Shown here: positions 1-11,264 of the stretch, piece after piece | How positions within the stretch are numbered: the first letter of the stretch is position 1 | How the letters are laid out: every line of letters starts with the position of its first letter | NCBI GenBank assembly: GCA_002914805.1 | Contig: JXTB01000197.1 | Span: 539,391-603,390 of the forward strand | Length of the DNA: 64,000 nucleotides | Source: Parasponia andersonii | Lineage: Eukaryota > Streptophyta > Magnoliopsida > Rosales > Cannabaceae | Reading direction: 5' to 3' | Made by a program: the position numbers and the translations under genes | The notes under the pieces: model-generated | What the model saw: only the letters and a program-made list of their open reading frames with translations | Database searches by the model: none | What the model was told of the DNA's origin: nothing

Positions 1-187
1 TTCTGGGATGAGAAATAATGAGAGATGAGGACCCTATTTATAGTGTTAGGCTTCACCAACCTTTACACATTTTTCTCTCAAAATTTCCTAATATATCACA
101 CGGTTTGTACACGTTTTATTATCATATATTAGTTAGCCTTTTGCTTTTCTTTTTCACCGTGTATTAAACACGGTTATCACACGGTTT
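1..187. other. AT-rich flank, no gene seen
   Basis: No coding frame or RNA gene is visible. The stretch lies just beyond the inferred outer end of the copia LTR and may be the original host flank of that element or part of its interior. Confidence 0.4.
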
Positions 188-1086
188 TGTTTGACAAAAT
201 CGTAAGATCAAATCGTAGTTGTAACTCTATTATTCTCCCAAGAATCTCGATCAAGATCAGCTAGACTCCATCAACAAATCCAGCAAGCACGAATTCAGAC
301 TCAAACAAACATATATATGCAGTAAAATGATGAGACAAGGGAATTTAGGCTATGTTTGGTAAGAGGGAAAAGTGAGACGAAGGAAAGAAAGAATTAAAGG
401 GAAAAGTGAGAAGAAAATAAAAAAAAAATGGGATTATTTGATAGAAAAAAAAAAGGGAAGAGAAATGAAAATAAATAAATAAATAAATAAAAGAGGAAAG
501 AAAAATAATTCACGGGCCTATAAAAATTTTATTCTCCAAATCATGAGAAAAAGTAAAGGAAAAAAAATTAGTAAATTAAAATTTTAATTAAGTAAATTAT
601 ACTTGTGTATCAATTTTTAAAATAATAATATAAAAGATAAAATAGTCATTTTAAAATATACAAAATAACTATAATGAAAATGTATTTTCTTTTTTTTCTT
701 ACATATTTTTTTTCCTCTTATTTTTCCTTTCTCTCCGGCAAACGTAGCCTTAAAGTGGTTCAGCAATTGTTTGCACAATTGCCTACATCCACTGGAAGTC
801 AACTCAGAGAAAATCGACTATCAACTTTATGAAGATTACACTGAAGAACTGCTATTGTGTTAAAACACCTCACTTGTACAAGCTAGCCTGCCCTTTTACA
901 CAAAAGTATCACTCACAAGTTACTCACACTCGCACGTGTTGTTTCCCCCTCTCAAACCCATGCCCTGTTCTATTAAGTATAACTAACTTAATTGTCCAAC
1001 AGTTAATAACTGACTTTTAACTAATTTTGATTAGTATACACAAGTGAGATCCACACACACAAAGACCATAGCTCTTGATCTTAACA
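188..1086 (-). repeat. Probable Ty1/copia 3' LTR, interrupted by a MITE
   Basis: On the minus strand the RNase H frame ends near 1143. It is followed by a purine-rich tract (GGGGAGA, about 1090-1096) and then by TGTTAAGATC starting at 1086, which is the usual copia order of polypurine tract followed by an LTR opening with TG. A candidate CA end lies near 188 (minus-strand CAAACA). About 400 bases of this interval are the MITE at 348-749, leaving an LTR of about 500 bases. No second LTR was found in the window, so the far border is inferred. Confidence 0.5.
348..749. mobile_element. Tourist-like (PIF/Harbinger-type) MITE, copy 1
   Basis: The left end reads GGCTATGTTTGGTAAG. The right end, reverse-complemented, reads GGCTACGTTTGCCGG, giving imperfect terminal inverted repeats. 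TTA flanks both ends (345-347 and 750-752), which fits the 3-bp target duplication of PIF/Harbinger MITEs. The interior is purine-rich on the left (AGGAAAG, GAAAAG) and pyrimidine-rich on the right, so it can fold back. It has no coding capacity. A second copy with the same ends lies at 13059-13440. Confidence 0.72.
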
Positions 1087-1142
1087 AATCTCCCCGTTGG
1101 AATAAACAGATGATTTCCATCTGGTTGATTCCTTCATGTCAC

Positions 1143-2090
1143 CTACTCTCCACCTTTCACATTCAATATGTCCAAGCAGTTCTTGAACTTAGAATGTGTA
1201 ACAGTTTTAGAAAGCATATCGGCAGGATTTTCTTTAGTATGAACCTTCTTGACTTCAACCAGTCCATCTGAAATTACATCCCGAGTGAAATACAACCTCA
1301 CATCAACACGTTTAGTTCTTTCATGGAACATGTATTCTTCATTAATCAGATTGCACTCTGATTTTCATAATGCAATTCTGCTTTTACTTCTACTGACAAT
1401 GACTATGCTATCAAACCTTTCAACCACAAAGCTTCTTTTACAGCTTCAGTTGCATCAATGAATTCATCTTTTGTTGAAGACAAAGCCAGTATTGGTTGTA
1501 GTGTTGAATTCCAGCTTACACTACTTCCAAACGCTATAAATACATAGCCAGTACATGAGCTTTTTTTTATGTCCATCGCTAGCAAAGTCAGAATCCACGA
1601 ACCCCACTAGATCTTTATCCATTTCATTCTATTTGCTACACCGCAAACCTGTAGCAAAAGTTCGTTTCAAATATCTCAGTATCCACTTCACAGCCATCCA
1701 GTGCTCTTTCTCTGGATTTCTCATGAATTTATTAACCACACTAACTGAATATGCTAAGTCTGGACCGGTACAGACCATTGAGTACATGAGATGACCCACA
1801 GCATTTGCATATGGAGTATTGATCATTTCTTACTTCCCAGTTTCATCTGTAGGTGTCATTCTATTTGACAGCTTAATTTGTGTTCCCATAGGAGTTGCAA
1901 TAGGCTTACATTATGTAAATATGAACCTTTTTAATACCTTGGGTATGCAATCTTTCTGGGTTAAGAACAAGTTACCAATCTGCTTGTCTCTTTTAAGCTC
2001 CATTCCCCAACATTTTCTTAGCTGATCCCAAGTCTTTCATTTCAATTTCTCCATTCAACATTTTCTTTAAGTTTCTAATTTCAGTCTTGT
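1143..2090 (-). pseudogene. Ty1/copia reverse transcriptase C-terminus and RNase H, decayed
   Basis: Minus-strand frames give, in order, a KDLGSAKKMLG motif (about 2000-2045), ATPMGTQIKLS, YANAVGHLMYSMVCTGPDLA, a segment ending ILRYLKRT, then the RNase H part with GYVF, ALSSTKDEF and KEALWLK, and finally KKVHTKENPADMLSKTV. This is the canonical C-terminal order of copia Pol. The frame is broken by in-frame stops and frameshifts, so no single ORF covers it. The coding match stops abruptly near 2090, where the hAT-like sequence begins, and the YVDD active-site part of the reverse transcriptase is absent. It is a dead remnant. Confidence 0.9.
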
Positions 2091-2929
2091 CTAGGGATGT
2101 TCAAAAAAATCGGTGCACTGCGGAAACCAGTTACACCGCACTGCCCCGCACTGAAACTGACGGTTTTTTTTATCTACAACTGGTGACGATTTGAAAAATC
2201 ATCAAACTGATTGATGCGGTACAGTTTGCGATTTTGATCGAATTTAGTCAATTTCAAACCGAACCGGCCGAGAATATGTAATGTGTCTATTTTTGTTATA
2301 GTTTGTATATATTTGATTACAAGTAAAGTAAATATGGCCCAATTCAATATACGTAAGCCCAAAATAAACTGTCAGCCCATTTTCTCTAGGGTTCCTCTAA
2401 CACTTCACTCAATCATTACTCTTAAAACTTAGAAACTACCATAGCCATCCTATAGTCCCACTCACTCTGTCTCTAACTCTCTATTACTCTCTCATCTAGT
2501 CGTTCACAATAGCCCAACAATCTCGACTTCATCCTCTAGCGACCTGGTCTTCTCATCGGCCCAGCAACGTCCAGCAACATCCAACAACACAATCGTCTCA
2601 CGAAGCAACGCCTCGTCCGAGCTCATTCTCACAACAGCCCCGTCTTCTTACAAAGCAATGCCCTATCTGTGCTCATCGTGTCTCTCTCTTGTCTCGAGTA
2701 TTTTGAGCTCTAGCTCTCACTCTGTCTCACAAAGTCCCTCAGCCACACTCTCTCTCGTCGTCTCTCTCATGAAGAGCTCTTAGCGCAGCAATACCGCCCA
2801 GTTCGCGCAGCAACACTGCCACGTCCAAGCTCGTCATCTCTCTCGCTCAGTCTCGAGTAGTCTAAGCTCCAGCTCTCAGTCAGTCTCGCGAAGGAAAAGT
2901 CCCTCAGTTGTATGCTCTCAACAGCCCCG

Positions 2930-2968
2930 ATCTCTCTCTCTCTCTCTCTCTTAGCAGCTTGCGGCCAG

Positions 2969-2999
<31 letters not shown>
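2930..2999. repeat. (TC)n microsatellite, two blocks
   Basis: Two runs of TC dinucleotides (about 2930-2951 and 2971-2999) are separated by a 19-base spacer inside the leader of the hAT remnant. They are likely to vary in length between individuals. Confidence 0.9.
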
Positions 3000-3468
3000 G
3001 AAGAGCTCTCGGAGACTTAGGTCAATTAACTCTTGTTGGGATTGGGATAACTAAAAATCAGGGGTATTTAACTTTTGTTAGCCAGCATGGGTTTCAACAT
3101 GTTTGATGCAATTGTAGTATTTTCTTATTGATATTCTATTATATGTTTGTATACAATCTTACTTGGTCATTTGGAGAGTTTAGACAGTTTAGTTATTTTG
3201 GATTCAATGTTTATTTTTAAATAAATGTAAAGAACAAGTTATGTGTTCAGGACTAATTTTGTTTGTTTGAAATTATAGTTAGTAGTTACTCTAATTTTAA
3301 TGACAATCTTAGATTCCCACTCCCCATGGTCTGGTTGATAAAATTTATTCTTTGTTCTGTTGTGTTCTTGATTATATGATTTTTGGTGCTAGTTTGTAAT
3401 TTTAATTTTGTGCATACAATGTGATTATGTTGCAATTTTATGTTTATTAGATAAAGGATAGTAGCAAT

Positions 3469-5642
3469 ATGACACTTTCTGTGAAAAATCCCACCCAATT
3501 GGTCAAGACCCTCGATTCAACTAGTGGCTGTAAGAGTAAGCTGCCATTGCCTCGTAAGACAGAAAGTGAGAAAAAAAAAAAAAGAAAATTAGGCAAGTAT
3601 CAGAAGTTTTGGATCATTTTGGAGGATCCTATTGATCCTAAGGCACGCAATTATTATGATAAATACTATACTAGTGATAATAGGAGAAATAGGACTAGCA
3701 CTTTTTGAAACTATTTAAACAATCACTCTTTGGAATTATTTAAACAATCAGTGTAAAAAATATGCAATTATTATGATAAATACTATATTAGTGATAATAG
3801 GACTAGCACTCTTTGGAACTATTTAAACAATCGGTGTAAAAAATATCCTTTTAGATTGGATGATAAAAAGCAAAAAATATTATATTTTCAAAAGAAAGGT
3901 GATGATAGCAATTTTGTAGCTGTGGGATTTAGTCAAGTTATTTGTAAGGTTACATGTGCAAAAATGATTGTGATTGATGAGTTGCCGTTTAGGTTTGTAG
4001 CGCAAGAAGGCTTTAGAATGTTTTGTAGTATTTCATGTCCAAAGTTTGATCTTCCATCACAGATTACATTTGCTAGAGATATCATTAATCTTTACAATGA
4101 TGGGAGGAAAAAGTTGAAATCTTACTTTATAAAGAATTCACAAAGACTCTCTCTTACCATTGACATGTAGACTTTTATTCCAAATGTCAATTATACAGTG
4201 TTAACAACTCACTTTATAGATTCTGAATGAAAGATTCAAAGAAGGATTTTGAATTTTTGTCAAATTCCTAAGACAATAGGCAAAGCAATTGAGTCATATT
4301 TGAAACAATAGGGTACTGAGACAGTATTTACAATCACAGTTGATAATATTGCTTCTAACAATGGGGTTATTAGTCACATAAAGAAGAAATTGCAAATTTG
4401 AAAGAGTGCCATTTGTGATGGAAAATATTTACATGTGAGATGTTCAGCTCATATCCTAAACTTGATAGTGCAAGATAGATTGAATGAGTTAGATAATTCT
4501 ATTGTAGATGTCCGTAACGCCCTTAGGTATGTTAGAGCTTCTCCTTCAAAGTTGGCTAGATTCAAAGATTGTGTGAAAAGTACTTGTAAAGAGGATAACG
4601 CTCTTATTTGCTTGGATGTGCCAATTAGGTGAAACTCCACTTATTTAATATTAGAGCATGCATCATGCTTTTAAGTTGTTGACAGAGGAGGATAGTTTAT
4701 ATTTGCAATACTTTTGTGAGGAAGATAGGCATGGAAAAAAATCTTTAGGGCCGTTATTGAGTAAAGATTGAGAAAATTGTAGTAAAATTTGCAAGTTTTT
4801 GAAGACTTTTTTGAAGTTACTTTAAAGTTTAGCCCTTCCTTGTTTGTTACTTCAAATACTTATTTTCATGAGATTTCAGTAGTGCATGGAAAATTAATCA
4901 AATGGTGTTCTAGTAAGGATTCAATCTTGACAAATATGACTACTAGGATGAAAGTAAAATTTGACAAGAATTGGGATAACATTGAAAGACAAAATATTCT
5001 TCTTTATGTGACGGTTGTCCTTGATCCTAAGCACAAATTGAAATATGTGCATTTTTATTTGAAAATGCTCTATAATGAGGAAGAGGTTAAGATTATTATG
5101 ACTGCCATCAAGAGTTGCATAACAAAGTTAGGGCACCACTATGCAACAAATGAATTCAAAGTGCAACAAAATGACAATATTCAAGCTGGTGGGTCATCTT
5201 CTCAAGAGAAAATAAGTATGATAGATTCTGATGATGAGGATTCTTTTGACTTAGAATCTGAGTTTGATAAAGAATATGCTGAAAATGAGTCATTTGATTT
5301 GAAAAATGACTTTGATAAATATTTTGCTAAATGTATTGAGGATAGGAAGAATCCAAATTTTGACATCTTGGAATGGTAGTAAATGACCTCTTCAAAGTTT
5401 CTCGTTCTTGGTGCAATTGTTCGAGATGTTCTAGTAATCCAAGTTTAACTGTAGCTTTAGAGTCTGCTTTTAGCAATAGAGGTAGAGTACTTGATTGTTT
5501 TCAGAGCTCGTTGAGTCTAACAATGGCTGAAGTTTTGATTTGTTGCCAAAATTGTTTGAGATCCAAATTCGTACCATTGGACATGGCTCCAGTTCTTGAA
5601 GAAATTGACCATGTAATTCACCATGTAAGAAGGTTGTTTTGA
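3469..5642 (+). pseudogene. hAT transposase (BED zinc-finger / RICESLEEPER-like), decayed
   Basis: Plus-strand frames show pieces in the order of plant hAT transposases. A lysine-rich BED-like start with NRRNRTSTF lies at 3469-3708, with a near-copy of its end at about 3765-3840. Next comes a region with DELPFRFVAQEGFRMFC (3856-4170), the RCSAHILNLIVQDRLNEL block (4435-4632), a central block including LDPKHKLKYVHF and an acidic stretch (4789-5379), and a C-terminal dimerisation remnant with ALESAFSNRGRVLD (about 5373-5642). Stops and frame changes separate the pieces, and the WNST motif is split by an in-frame stop near 4630. Function is lost. The family assignment is firm, the exact borders are not. 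Confidence 0.85.
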
Positions 5643-5799
5643 TATCCATTTGTTCTAACTTAATGTCAAACTTAAGCTATAGTATAGTTTTCAAAGATCT
5701 TTTAGGAGTGCTTAGATTAATTCTTAGAAGATCTTCTTTATTTAAAATATTTTTTTAAAGAAGCAAAGATCCTCTATCTATGTCTTTTAATTGTTAATT

Positions 5800-6380
5800 T
5801 AATTTTAATCAATTCTTCTTAATTTATAAGCTAAGAATCCTATTTTGTTTCTACTCTCTCTCCCTCAAGAGTGTCGAATAAAAATTATTCATAAATTCTT
5901 ATCCTAATATTTCTATTCAAAATTATGAAATAAGAATTCATTAAGTTCCATAGTTCTTTATAAATAAGCTTCAAAGGAATTAGAGGCCCTCTCATCCTAG
6001 ATTGTGTTATCCTAAGGTCGCATCCAAAATTCCCTCTCTCAAGTGTCGAATTATAAATCATCCAATTAATGTCCAATTAATTGAGAAGCATTAAGAAAAA
6101 AATATTATAAATAACTTCATAAAAATATATTGAAATTCAAGACATAGTATCAAATAAAGGATATATCAACTAGATAAAAGTATTTAGTTTATAATTGAAA
6201 GAAATAAAAACAAACATAATGAAAAAGTAGGGAAGAAAAAAACTATTTAAGAATTGAAGATTCTCTCTCAAAAATTGTCATTCTCTTTTTCTCTTGTTTT
6301 CTCTCTAAAAATTTACAGCCAAAAGTCTCAAAAAGTCATACAAAAGTCCTCTAAAATAAGCTTAATAGTCCCAATTTATA
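5800..6380. repeat. Diverged LTR-like repeat, copy A
   Basis: It shares an ordered series of blocks with 7400-8150: a TTTATAAGC(C/T) block, CTACTC(T/C)CTCTC followed by GTCGA or GCCGA, GGCTTCAAAGGAATTA-like and CTATCC or TTATCC blocks, and AAATCATCC. The identity is clear but far from perfect and there are many indels. No coding content. Confidence 0.6.
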
Positions 6381-7399
6381 AAATTCCTAATTTATAAAAT
6401 TCTCGAATCAGTTGTAAAATTGTAATACAATTGAAGTTTGACATCTTTAGACCTAAAACTATAGTACAATAGTGTTACAAAGTAGTGCCTAGGTGCTAAT
6501 GTTTCTAGTAATCACCAAACTTTCTTCTCTTTCTTTTCATTTTTCCTTTATTTTGGGCATATAATCATATATAAATGAACCCACGTGAGCTCACATGAAC
6601 CTTGCTCGTGATTGGTTCTCTAAAAAATAGAGTAAGAGGAGATGACGTGATATGGTTTGAGAAGCTGAAGAACTAAGTATACAAGAAGTCGACTGCACGA
6701 GATCACATTCCCTGGAGACAGAAGTGAGAAATCCGGGCCCCACCTCTCCTACTGGTATTCTGCTCCAATCGCCTGCTTTTCCGTGTGAGACATGCATTAA
6801 TCTTATTAGTCCAGGGCTTCATTCAACGGCTCATATCATGCCTGGTCCTTCATCTCTAACTCATAAGATTAGATTTTAATTAATCTGAGATTTTTATGTT
6901 TCTTTTTTTTTTTAATTCAAAACATAACAAATTCAATTGAAATAAATCTAAACCAACTTAAATTAAATTAAATTAATCTAGATATATAAAGTGGGTTAAA
7001 TTACCCTATCAACATTTAATAAGTCCAGGCTTTATATTATACTTAGCCCGATCTGCCTAAAATATGGATTGTGTGGGCCCGACCCTTTCTTATTAAGGGG
7101 CCTGACATAGCCCACACTAGCCCACACTTTATACGGGCCTAAATGAGCCGTGTCTAAGTGGATTATACCTATATAGGTATTACGCCCAAAATGCATATAC
7201 GTAAAATTAACCGCAAGTGCACGGGTCGTAAATAAATAATAAAGTGATAAGTATAGAGTTGTCAATCCCATGAGAAATTAGGTGTTAAATTATCATTAAG
7301 TACCAGAATTATCGTAATCTAATTTTATCTAGGCAACAAAACTAATGAATTTATGATTAAATGAAGACATATATAAATATATAATTTACCTAACCATCA

Positions 7400-8150
7400 A
7401 TTATGTCTTTTGATCACCAATGTCATCATAATCAATTATTCCTAGTTTATAAGCCGAGAACCAAAGATATTTCTACTCCCTCTCTTGAATGCCGAGTGAA
7501 ATCATTCCTAATTCTCGGTTTCAATATCTCTATTCTAAACCTAGAAACTAAGAATTTATTATGTTTAATGGCTCTTTGATCACGGCTTCAAAGGAATTAT
7601 AGGTTTTCTCAAACTCTATAAATCCTAGGTTATACTATCCTATAGTTGTTTCTAAAATTCTCTTTCTCAGGTGCCAAATTCTAGAAACCAAATCATCCGA
7701 CTAGTAGCTAATTAGTTAAGAAGTATTAAGCATGAAATAGTATAAATAAATTCAAGAATAATATCAAAGAACATATTAGAAATCAAGATATAAAATCAAA
7801 GTTTAAGTTATATCAAACCTCAAGTATATAACAATAATTCAACATAAGAGAATCAAATGCTAATCTCAACAAAAATTTCACAAATCCAAACATGTTCATA
7901 TATTAAGCATATTACAAAATTCAAATAAGACTAAGGTGAGAAAGAGGATGAGAAAAACTCTTTTGTAGAGGTAGAACTTCAAGCTTCAATCTCTTTAAGT
8001 CACTCTCTCAAGCATCCTCTTTAAGTTTTTTGCTCTAAGCTTCTTCCTCTCTATAATTTTTCAGCTTTCTTTATTATATTTTCTCTCTAACTCTCCACAC
8101 TTCAAATGGAGGCTTAAGGATATATTTAAGGGACTCCAAGATGACCTAGG
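7400..8150. repeat. Diverged LTR-like repeat, copy B
   Basis: Same block order as 5800-6380 in the same orientation, including CTTCAAAGGAATTA and AAATCATCC. Upstream it connects to a segment with CCGCAAGTGCACGG. The pair could be the two LTRs of one collapsed element or two solo copies. About 1 kb separates them and holds no retrotransposon domain. Confidence 0.6.
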
Positions 8151-9174
8151 CCAGGTAAAATTGTCAACCATTCGATCAGATAGTATCAAAGGTCCAAATT
8201 AGCTCTAAAAACTTGCTAAAAACGAGCTTTCGGACCCTGGGTAGTGCCGCGGCGCTCCATGATAAGCGTTGCGATGCTCTAACCTTTGAAAGTCTGATTT
8301 CTAGGTAGCACCGCAGTGCCACTTGGACAATGCCACAGTGCTCTCGGCTTTGGAACTCAGCACAACAGCTTTTCTTCACAGGGCGCCATTTCTTCGTTTT
8401 AGCTCTATTTTGCCTGATTTTTTTTGCGTTATGTTCATATCGGACTCAAATTCATCTCAAATGCTGAAATATCCATATTTATCACTAATATTCCTTGATT
8501 CTTATTTATTCATAAGAACTACAAAAACAAAGCAAAAGTACTTCAAACCAACATAAAAGCTTGAGAATTTATAATTATTTGAGCTGAATGATACTTGATT
8601 TGTGAGTAAATTAATCAATCACTCATCAGCAGGCTAAATATGAGTCATAATGTGGGCCTAATTTCATTGTTGTTCTATGTTTTAAAATATCAAATATGGG
8701 ACTAAAACTCATTCATATTCTTTTTAAATTCGAATAAATTGAAAAAATTAGTAAATAAATAACATTAAAAATATATAAATGAAAATATCTAATTAAGATA
8801 TTTTAAAATTTTAATTAAAAAAATATATATTTAAAATTATATATAAAATGACTAAATGTGGACCAATAGAAATGTGGATCGATCCCGTAGGCCTGTGATT
8901 GAGGCCTAATTCAGCTCTTACTATATATAACGGACCGGCCAAGGTCTATATAATATGGGCCTGGGCCGGACCAATACTATGCTTTTTCTTCGGAATGTGG
9001 CCAGACCCACATTAACATCTTTAACTTAAACTAAATACCTAATTCAAATAAAATAAAATCTAAATACTTAAAGTCAAATTAAACTAAAAATAACCTAAAT
9101 TATTTAAAAACTAAATTAAAAATTCTCAAAAACACACATTTTCACAAATCAAAATAACATAATAACTCTATTTT

Positions 9175-9708
9175 TGTAGAATTATCATATACAGAACGGC
9201 CCACCAATGCCTGTAGAGTTCTAATTAATGTAGGTTTCACAACAAGTGAGAAGTCTTCGTTATAATCATCCCATTCATACTATGTAAATCCCTTTACAAC
9301 AAACCTAACTTTGAAACTCGCCTTTTCAACCCATGATATTTCTTTCTTTCTTTTGTAAATCCACTTGCATCCTACCAAATTTTGGCCTTTATGATAATCA
9401 ACAGGTTCCCATGTCAAGTTCCTCTTTAAAAAATCCATTTCATCATCCATGGCAGCTTTCCATTTCACTTTATCGATGCTCCTTACTGCCTCTTTATAAT
9501 TCTTTGGTTATGTTTCATCAAGATATTCTGTGAAACTAGGTGCATAAGAGATCAAATCAGCGTAACCAAACCCAGAAGGTAGTTTTATCACACTTTGGTG
9601 TCTGTCACATGCTAATGAGTAGTCATTAGGTCTGTGCTCTTGTGATGATGACGGATCACCAAATAGTGACATTATCCTTAATGATATTAAATAAGTGTGA
9701 AATTTCAC
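9175..9708 (-). pseudogene. Ty1/copia fragment: linker and start of reverse transcriptase
   Basis: The minus strand encodes YKEAVRSIDKVKWKAAMDDE, then TWEPVDYHKGQNLVGCKWIY and FKVRFVVKGFT, followed after an in-frame stop by YNEDFSLVVKPTLIRTLQAL. This is the conserved entry into copia reverse transcriptase. Another in-frame stop precedes PKNYKEA. It lies in the same orientation as the C-terminal fragment at 1143-2090 and, in minus-strand order, upstream of it. The two could be parts of one element, but the central reverse transcriptase (about 150 residues) is not present between them. Confidence 0.85.
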
Positions 9709-10623
9709 TAATTAATCAAAATTTATTCAATTGTAGTCCACGTATAGCACTGCACTGAGAAATGGTGTTTTCCTAGGTACTAATCACCCAATTTGTCAAA
9801 TTATGCTCTGTGGTATTAATTAATATAAATGTTCAATAATTAATTAAAAAAAAATTGGTCCAATTTTAGGCTAAGTAGAGCAAGTGAGAATATGACAACA
9901 TTGTCAAATTTTGCCTAGTGGTATTTAATTAATATAACATTTCACAAAACTTTCCAACTTTAGTATTAGTTGAGCGTATAAAAAAGTATGTGAAGTATTA
10001 TACTAAGTACTATATTCTTTATAGTCAACTATAGTCAACTAAGTATTATAGTAAGTACTATAGTAAACTAAATTTGAAATTATGATTAGAAGTATTAAAT
10101 CAAGACCATTGGTCATTCAAATTTATTCTGACCAGGGAATGTGATATTGAGAAATTGTGCTCTATTAAGATATATAGTCTATTACTTTATCAAATTTTGC
10201 TTGATAATATTAATTTGATGTGAATTCACTAATTAAATAAAAAGAATAATTAATTAAAGTCTAACCTAAGCATATTATAACATGTGACATTGTTCAACTA
10301 AGTAATAGATTACACCAGTTACAATATAAAATTATGTATACAGTATACTAAACTAATGTGAATTTTCAATAGCTAATGAAAAGCCTAACTTGACTTTATG
10401 ATAATATGTTACATTACTTGCATATAACTAAAACTAACATTAAAATTTTATTTTGACAATACGTATATAAAGTATATCTCTTTGTAATAAACACATGGAA
10501 TTATATATTGAGTTATTTTGTCACATACATGCATATTTAACTAATTCTTTTGCACAACTTTTATATAAAAAAAAAAGTTCAATAACATAATTTAATTTTA
10601 TAAAAATACGATTCAAATAAATA
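9709..10623. other. AT-rich intergenic DNA
   Basis: No gene found. Around 9990-10075 there is a cluster of short repeated words (AGTCAACTA, AAGTACTATAGT). Otherwise unremarkable. Confidence 0.6.
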
Positions 10624-10941
10624 AAATTTTAAACTAGATAAATCATTGAAATTACAACTCAATCTACGTATGATAAGAAATAAATAGATGTCTAGTATAT
10701 TTAAAATAAGTTGTTCAATGAAAGTGAAAAAATATATATATTTTTTCAATATTCCTTTAAAAAAAATAGAAGAGAAAAGGTTCAATATCCCCTTGAAAAT
10801 ATAGAGGAGAACAACAATATTTTGCTGAAACTACATCAAATCAGTTTTTTGGTGCCAAAAGATCGTTCGAAGCTGCCAAAAAATGGGTCCAAAGTACCCA
10901 AAAAATGTTGTGAAAGTACCAAAAAGTCCTCCCATCTTACT
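10624..10941. repeat. 320-bp tandem duplication, unit 1
   Basis: The unit begins AAATTTTAAACTAGATAAAT and ends with CTCCCATCTTACTA. It is followed head-to-tail by a nearly identical unit at 10942-11264. Inside is a series of short related words (GCCAAAAGATCG, GCCAAAAAATGG, GTACCAAAA). Confidence 0.9.
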
Positions 10942-11264
10942 AAAATTTTAAACTAGATAAATCATTGAAATTACAACTCAATCTACGTATGATAAGAAAT
11001 AAATAGATGTCTAGTATATTTAAAAATAAGTTGTTCAATGAAAGTGAAACAAATATATATTTTTTTTTTCAATATTCCTTTAAAAAAAATAGAAGAGAAA
11101 AGGTTCAATATCCCTTGAAAATATAGAGGAGAACAACAATATTTTGCTGAAACTACATCAAATCAGTTTTTTGGTGCCAAAAGATCGTTCCAAGCTGCCA
11201 AAAAATGGGTCCAAAGTACCAAAAAAATGTTGTGAAAGTACCAAAATGTCCTCCCATCTTACTA
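10942..11264. repeat. 320-bp tandem duplication, unit 2
   Basis: Near-identical to 10624-10941 with only a few substitutions and small length changes in A/T runs, which suggests a recent duplication. No coding sequence. Confidence 0.9.

Larger units (their letters stand above)
2091..5650 (+). mobile_element. Degenerate hAT-superfamily DNA transposon
   Basis: The left edge, TAGGGATGTTCAAA at 2092, resembles the ends of many plant hAT elements and abuts the copia frame exactly where its coding match stops. A non-coding leader of about 1.3 kb, rich in C/T and (TC)n, is followed by pieces of a transposase on the plus strand. No matching right inverted repeat or clear 8-bp target duplication was found near 5650, so the right border is only where coding similarity ends. 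The element cannot be autonomous because the transposase is interrupted repeatedly. Confidence 0.65.
5651..9174. other. Repeat-rich non-coding stretch
   Basis: No convincing coding region. It contains two diverged copies of an LTR-like sequence (about 5800-6380 and 7400-8150), a segment at 7190-7270 with the motif CCGCAAGTGCACGG that recurs in plant LTR-type repeats, and two stretches rich in GGGCC (about 7020-7150 and 8880-9000). Frames of 60-80 codons here show no recognisable domain. Confidence 0.6.

Noticed and set aside
6591..7271. Minus-strand frames of 68-79 codons
   Set aside because: They have no family resemblance or splice partners, and the region is repeat-like with GGGCC-rich words.
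8176..8556. Opposed frames at 8.2-8.5 kb as a gene
   Set aside because: They have no conserved motif, overlap on opposite strands and lie next to the LTR-like repeat copy.
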